Origin: Perkinsus chesapeaki
Taxonomy: Eukaryota > Perkinsozoa > Perkinsida > Perkinsidae
Direction of reading: 5' to 3'
Assembly (NCBI GenBank): GCA_013115145.1
Contig: JAAPAO010000588.1
Coordinates: forward strand, 1 to 21,841
DNA: 21,841 nt
Shown: piece after piece, positions 19,401-21,841 of the stretch
Numbering within the stretch: the stretch's first letter is position 1
Layout of the letters: the number at the start of each line of letters is the position of its first letter
Made by a program: the position numbers and the translations under genes
Notes under the pieces: generated by a model
Seen by the model: only the letters and a program-made list of their open reading frames with translations
What the model was told of the DNA's origin: nothing
Database searches by the model: none

Positions 19401-20716
19401 GTGGGACTGTATCCCCGTTGTGTATATGGCCGAGCGTGAATATTAACACTACGTTGACGCGTGCTCCAACTAGACCGCTTAGATACCCTCCATCCTCACC
19501 GAAGTTGATTCTAATAGTGTCAGTGTGGATCGGGAGGTACGGGAATGCTGGCAGCTGCATTGTCACACGGTTGGGCAGATGAAGGAGTGTCGGGAGCGAC
19601 TGGAGGGTCTTGAATTTGAAATGGAGGACATAGAGGACGGTTTCCAGAGATTATATGGCCGACGAGAAAAAAGTGCAAATAGACTAAGGGGATTGGAAAC
19701 AGAGAAAAAGGTGAGGAGGATGGCGGGAAGCTATTGCGCAACTGGTCGGGCTGCTGCAAGTTAGATGGCGAACGCGTTTTACCTATTTTGACAAAATGTA
19801 GCACACAACGATCGCACATTGTTTTCATATTGGAATGAGAACTTGTTTGAGTAGATCTTGGGGATTATTATTTTTTAAGTATAAAGTAGACTATGATGAT
19901 GGTGGTGGTGTCTCAGGATCTCTCATCATTGGCTTTGAGGCTAGACGAGCTGCAACGGAGAGTCTGCGCTAATGAGAGCTCTCGGAGCAGCAGCCGAAGC
20001 AGTGTGACCGATGGGGAAGAAGAAGGCCGTCAACAGGTGAAGGGCGGACGATGATAGGAGCTGGTTGGAAGTGAACTCAGGGTTCCGAGTGCTCGGATGA
20101 ACTTATACTATTGGAGAGGGAGGTGGCTTTGAACGACGAAAGACTGAAAGTGAGGAGGAGGAGCTACTGCTGCCAATGCTTACTCTGATGGGTATTCTCA
20201 GGCCTACACTCAGACAAATACTGGTGCGGTTCGACGCTTGGAGCGGGCTGAATTCCAGCTTGATGTCAGCAAGAGACAATTGGGGGAGGTGAGCAAATCG
20301 TTGAATCACAGTGCGCTTCTTATGCACGGATAGTTCTCGTGGACCTCAAGATGTATTTCGCGTCTTTTCTATTTCGAAAGTTTTTGCTCGGCTGCTCTTG
20401 AACATATAAGTGCTGATGAGTGAGGGAACTACACAGTTGTCGCCATGGACGCAGGACTCGTCGGCACCGATGACTCCTTCTTTTTTCCCAGGCTAGGGCC
20501 GAACTACAAAGGAGAAGGAGGGAAGCGACGCGGGCAAAGGTTTGAGGAATATCTTAGGTTGACCTTGATAAGGCTGTAGTCGGTATATTCGCAACATTAG
20601 GAAGTACATTATTTGAATAACCATGACTGGTTATTGTTGCCTTCCAGCGATGGCTGCGTTGTTATTATTATTGTAAAGAGAATGAAGTGTTTATAAGTGA
20701 ATACCACCATGGTTAG
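16407..20716 (+). CDS. Long coiled-coil protein in about 20 mini-exons (about 670 aa, three junction zones unresolved)
   Basis: Supported exons: 16407-16502, 16538-16587, 16629-16752, 16928-16974, 17022-17204, 17250-17322; then 17805-17955, 17994-18136, 18178-18257, 18307-18416, 18838-18905, 18955-19045, 19117-19256; then 19525-19710, 19917-20036, 20081-20149, 20202-20288, 20492-20539 and 20648-20716. Within each block phases match. Introns are mostly 35-52 nt. The N terminus is MAGLDQQEELVTIYSSVYH, followed by a Ser/Gln/His-rich region and then long charged helices (for example LSRELELAKKDARG, LRQRVRSRERQVDEL, LRESLSEVRERL, RLEGLEFEMEDIEDGF, RRLERAEFQLDVSKRQLGE). These are typical of cytoskeletal, centriolar or basal-body scaffolds. 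I do not recognise the specific family. Unresolved zones are 17323-17804 (a likely exon at about 17675-17741), 18417-18837 (phases would allow one intron) and 19257-19524. There is no signal peptide. Confidence 0.72.
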
Positions 20717-20891
20717 CCATCACGGTGATCATGCTGCTGCAGTACGATTGAGGTTTTGCTCTAAAGCGTTTATAGCGCTTCAAGATCGATAGAAGAGTTG
20801 TGTTGCTGTGGAGTAAGAGGGGCAGCGACCGTCTTGGACTAACTGCGGGGATAAACACGACAAGAGCTAAGGCGAATGCAGGTCTTGACAT
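20691..20891 (-). CDS. Possible small secreted basic peptide (66 aa), weakly supported
   Basis: This is a complete small ORF on the minus strand, with TAA at 20691-20693. It starts with a plausible signal peptide (MSRPAFALALVVFIPAVSP). A basic stretch with LKRYKRFRAKPQ follows, and it ends NHGGIHL. It overlaps the last 26 bases of the coiled-coil gene on the opposite strand (convergent 3' ends). There is no family match and no repeat of motifs. The only evidence is the hydrophobic N terminus, so chance is possible. Confidence 0.25.
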   Translation of the reverse strand: MSRPAFALALVVFIPAVSPRRSLPLLLHSNTTLLSILKRYKRFRAKPQSYCSSMITVMANHGGIHL

Positions 20892-21504
20892 GCCGGCGAT
20901 CAGAGCTCACATAAGATTCTACGTCACTTCTGCTGACCGAAGTGATTAACCTGCAAAGACCTTGATAGCGCGCCAAGCAATAAGCAACAATGAATAAACA
21001 TTTGTAGACAAGCTGATGATTGTTCTAGTGTATAACTGAGTTAATGGACATGCGACTGAGTGCGTATCAAGAGCTCCATAATTCAAGCGTACGGAATGAT
21101 CATGCTTAACGCTCCTGCCGAGATGAACCACACACAAACCTGTTAGCTACCGAGTACGAAGGGAAGTCGAAAGCAACCAAGAAGAGAAGCAAGCGTGTGG
21201 AGCTCATCGTGAACTATGTTCGCCAAAGACTTTTACCAAGGCCGACCGTTAGCTTGCAATAACTTCAGTTCGGTACTTTACTGTGCAACAATCTTTGTTC
21301 GAAGGAAGTCGAGCTACCAACCAATCTATATTCTATGGTTCATGTCGCAAGGCGAATCAAAGCGGGCATGTACACGTTCCGGTCTTTACTTGAGCGGAAT
21401 GTGTCATTGACACGGTATCGATGTCTTTTTGGCGTTAGACTCGCGGTGCACAATCTGTCTCCCTCAGCTAATAATTTATAGTCACGTTAGTTCATCTCCG
21501 ACTT
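20892..21504. other. No convincing gene
   Basis: Short frames exist on both strands (20946-21137 minus, 21216-21410 plus). The second contains a few cysteines and could be an exon of the gene suggested at 21505-21747, but I could not find matching splice sites. No repeat or RNA gene is visible. Confidence 0.4.
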
Positions 21505-21747
21505 TTGAGGTTGTTGAACAATACCATTTCAACAAAACCCTTCCTATCCCGCCATGGAGGAGGCGTCAAACCTGACAGCCAGGGTCACAGCAGAGTGTCT
21601 GTATTTTTCGCTGGACCTGACTGCTTTGGCTATATGCCACCGGTCGCCGGCGTGTACAACATACGTGGCGCCATCGACGTCAGGGCCTACGGCTGCACCC
21701 CATACCCTCTAGAGCAGTTTACAGGGACACAATACTGTGTAGTCTGA
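21505..21747 (+). CDS. Possible terminal exon of an unidentified Cys-containing protein
   Basis: The frame is open to TGA at 21745-21747. Its second half (SVFFAGPDCFGYMPPVAGVY, then AYGCTPYPLEQF, ending QYCVV) looks like folded, secreted-type protein with three cysteines and Gly, Pro, Tyr and Phe. The nominal start is not ATG, so it is more likely the 3' exon of a spliced gene beginning upstream. Two other frames across 21540-21700 are also open, so the strand and frame are uncertain. I do not recognise it. The last 94 bases of the window hold nothing I can identify. Confidence 0.3.
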   Translation: MRLLNNTISTKPFLSRHGGGVKPDSQGHSRVSVFFAGPDCFGYMPPVAGVYNIRGAIDVRAYGCTPYPLEQFTGTQYCVV

Positions 21748-21841
21748 CAACTACTCTGGCCAAACTAAATGTGAAGGGCAACATGTTGCGCGCAATGTAA
21801 AATAGCAAACGGCGAAGGAGTCTTCATGTGGTGTGCACGCC

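Overview
The window looks like nuclear DNA of a gene-dense alveolate protist, most likely a perkinsid (Perkinsus-like). That assignment is inferred from three things. There is a Cys-rich secreted family protein with an 'SYCK...CFGLY' core. There is a CCCH zinc finger of the type common in alveolates, with a Cys/His-rich tail and a basic tract. The genes are cut by many very short GT-AG introns. Nothing bacterial is present: no operons, no Shine-Dalgarno sites, no IS elements and no CRISPR array. Most open frames are exon fragments. I rebuilt genes by eye from splice sites, phase continuity and protein motifs. Most of the introns found this way are 31-59 nt, and several have a length divisible by three.

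Layout from left to right. (1) A minus-strand gene for a secreted Cys-rich protein with a Thr/Glu/Pro repeat tail, running off the left edge (1-814). (2) A plus-strand mRNA capping enzyme (RNA guanylyltransferase) in nine exons with motifs I, III, IIIa, IV, V and VI (1098-2797). (3) A minus-strand secreted protein of unknown function in four exons (2922-4251). (4) A minus-strand, mostly disordered protein of about 898 residues in two exons (4447-7193). (5) About 2.5 kb without a convincing gene, full of trinucleotide repeats (7194-9716). (6) A minus-strand single-exon CCCH zinc-finger protein (9717-10949).

A short divergent region (10950-11490) leads into the plus-strand right half. (7) A ten-exon gene for a secreted protein with a Cys-rich body and an acidic, basic and helical tail (11491-13138). 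(8) An astacin-family (M12A) zinc metalloprotease with a ShKT-like Cys-rich module in front and a Thr-rich linker plus short helical tail behind (13349-16109, 5' end unresolved). One of its introns holds a near-perfect 24-bp hairpin. (9) A long coiled-coil protein in about 20 mini-exons (16407-20716, three junction zones unresolved). (10) Weakly supported small ORFs to the right edge.

The genes do not form one pathway. The capping enzyme and CCCH protein are housekeeping or RNA-related. Genes 1, 3, 7 and probably 8 are secreted, and in a parasitic or osmotrophic protist such proteins would act on the surface or outside the cell. The most rewarding observations are the stop-free 3n mini-introns hidden inside open frames (one lies inside the capping enzyme's motif VI), the ShKT-like/astacin/coil architecture, and the intronic hairpin.
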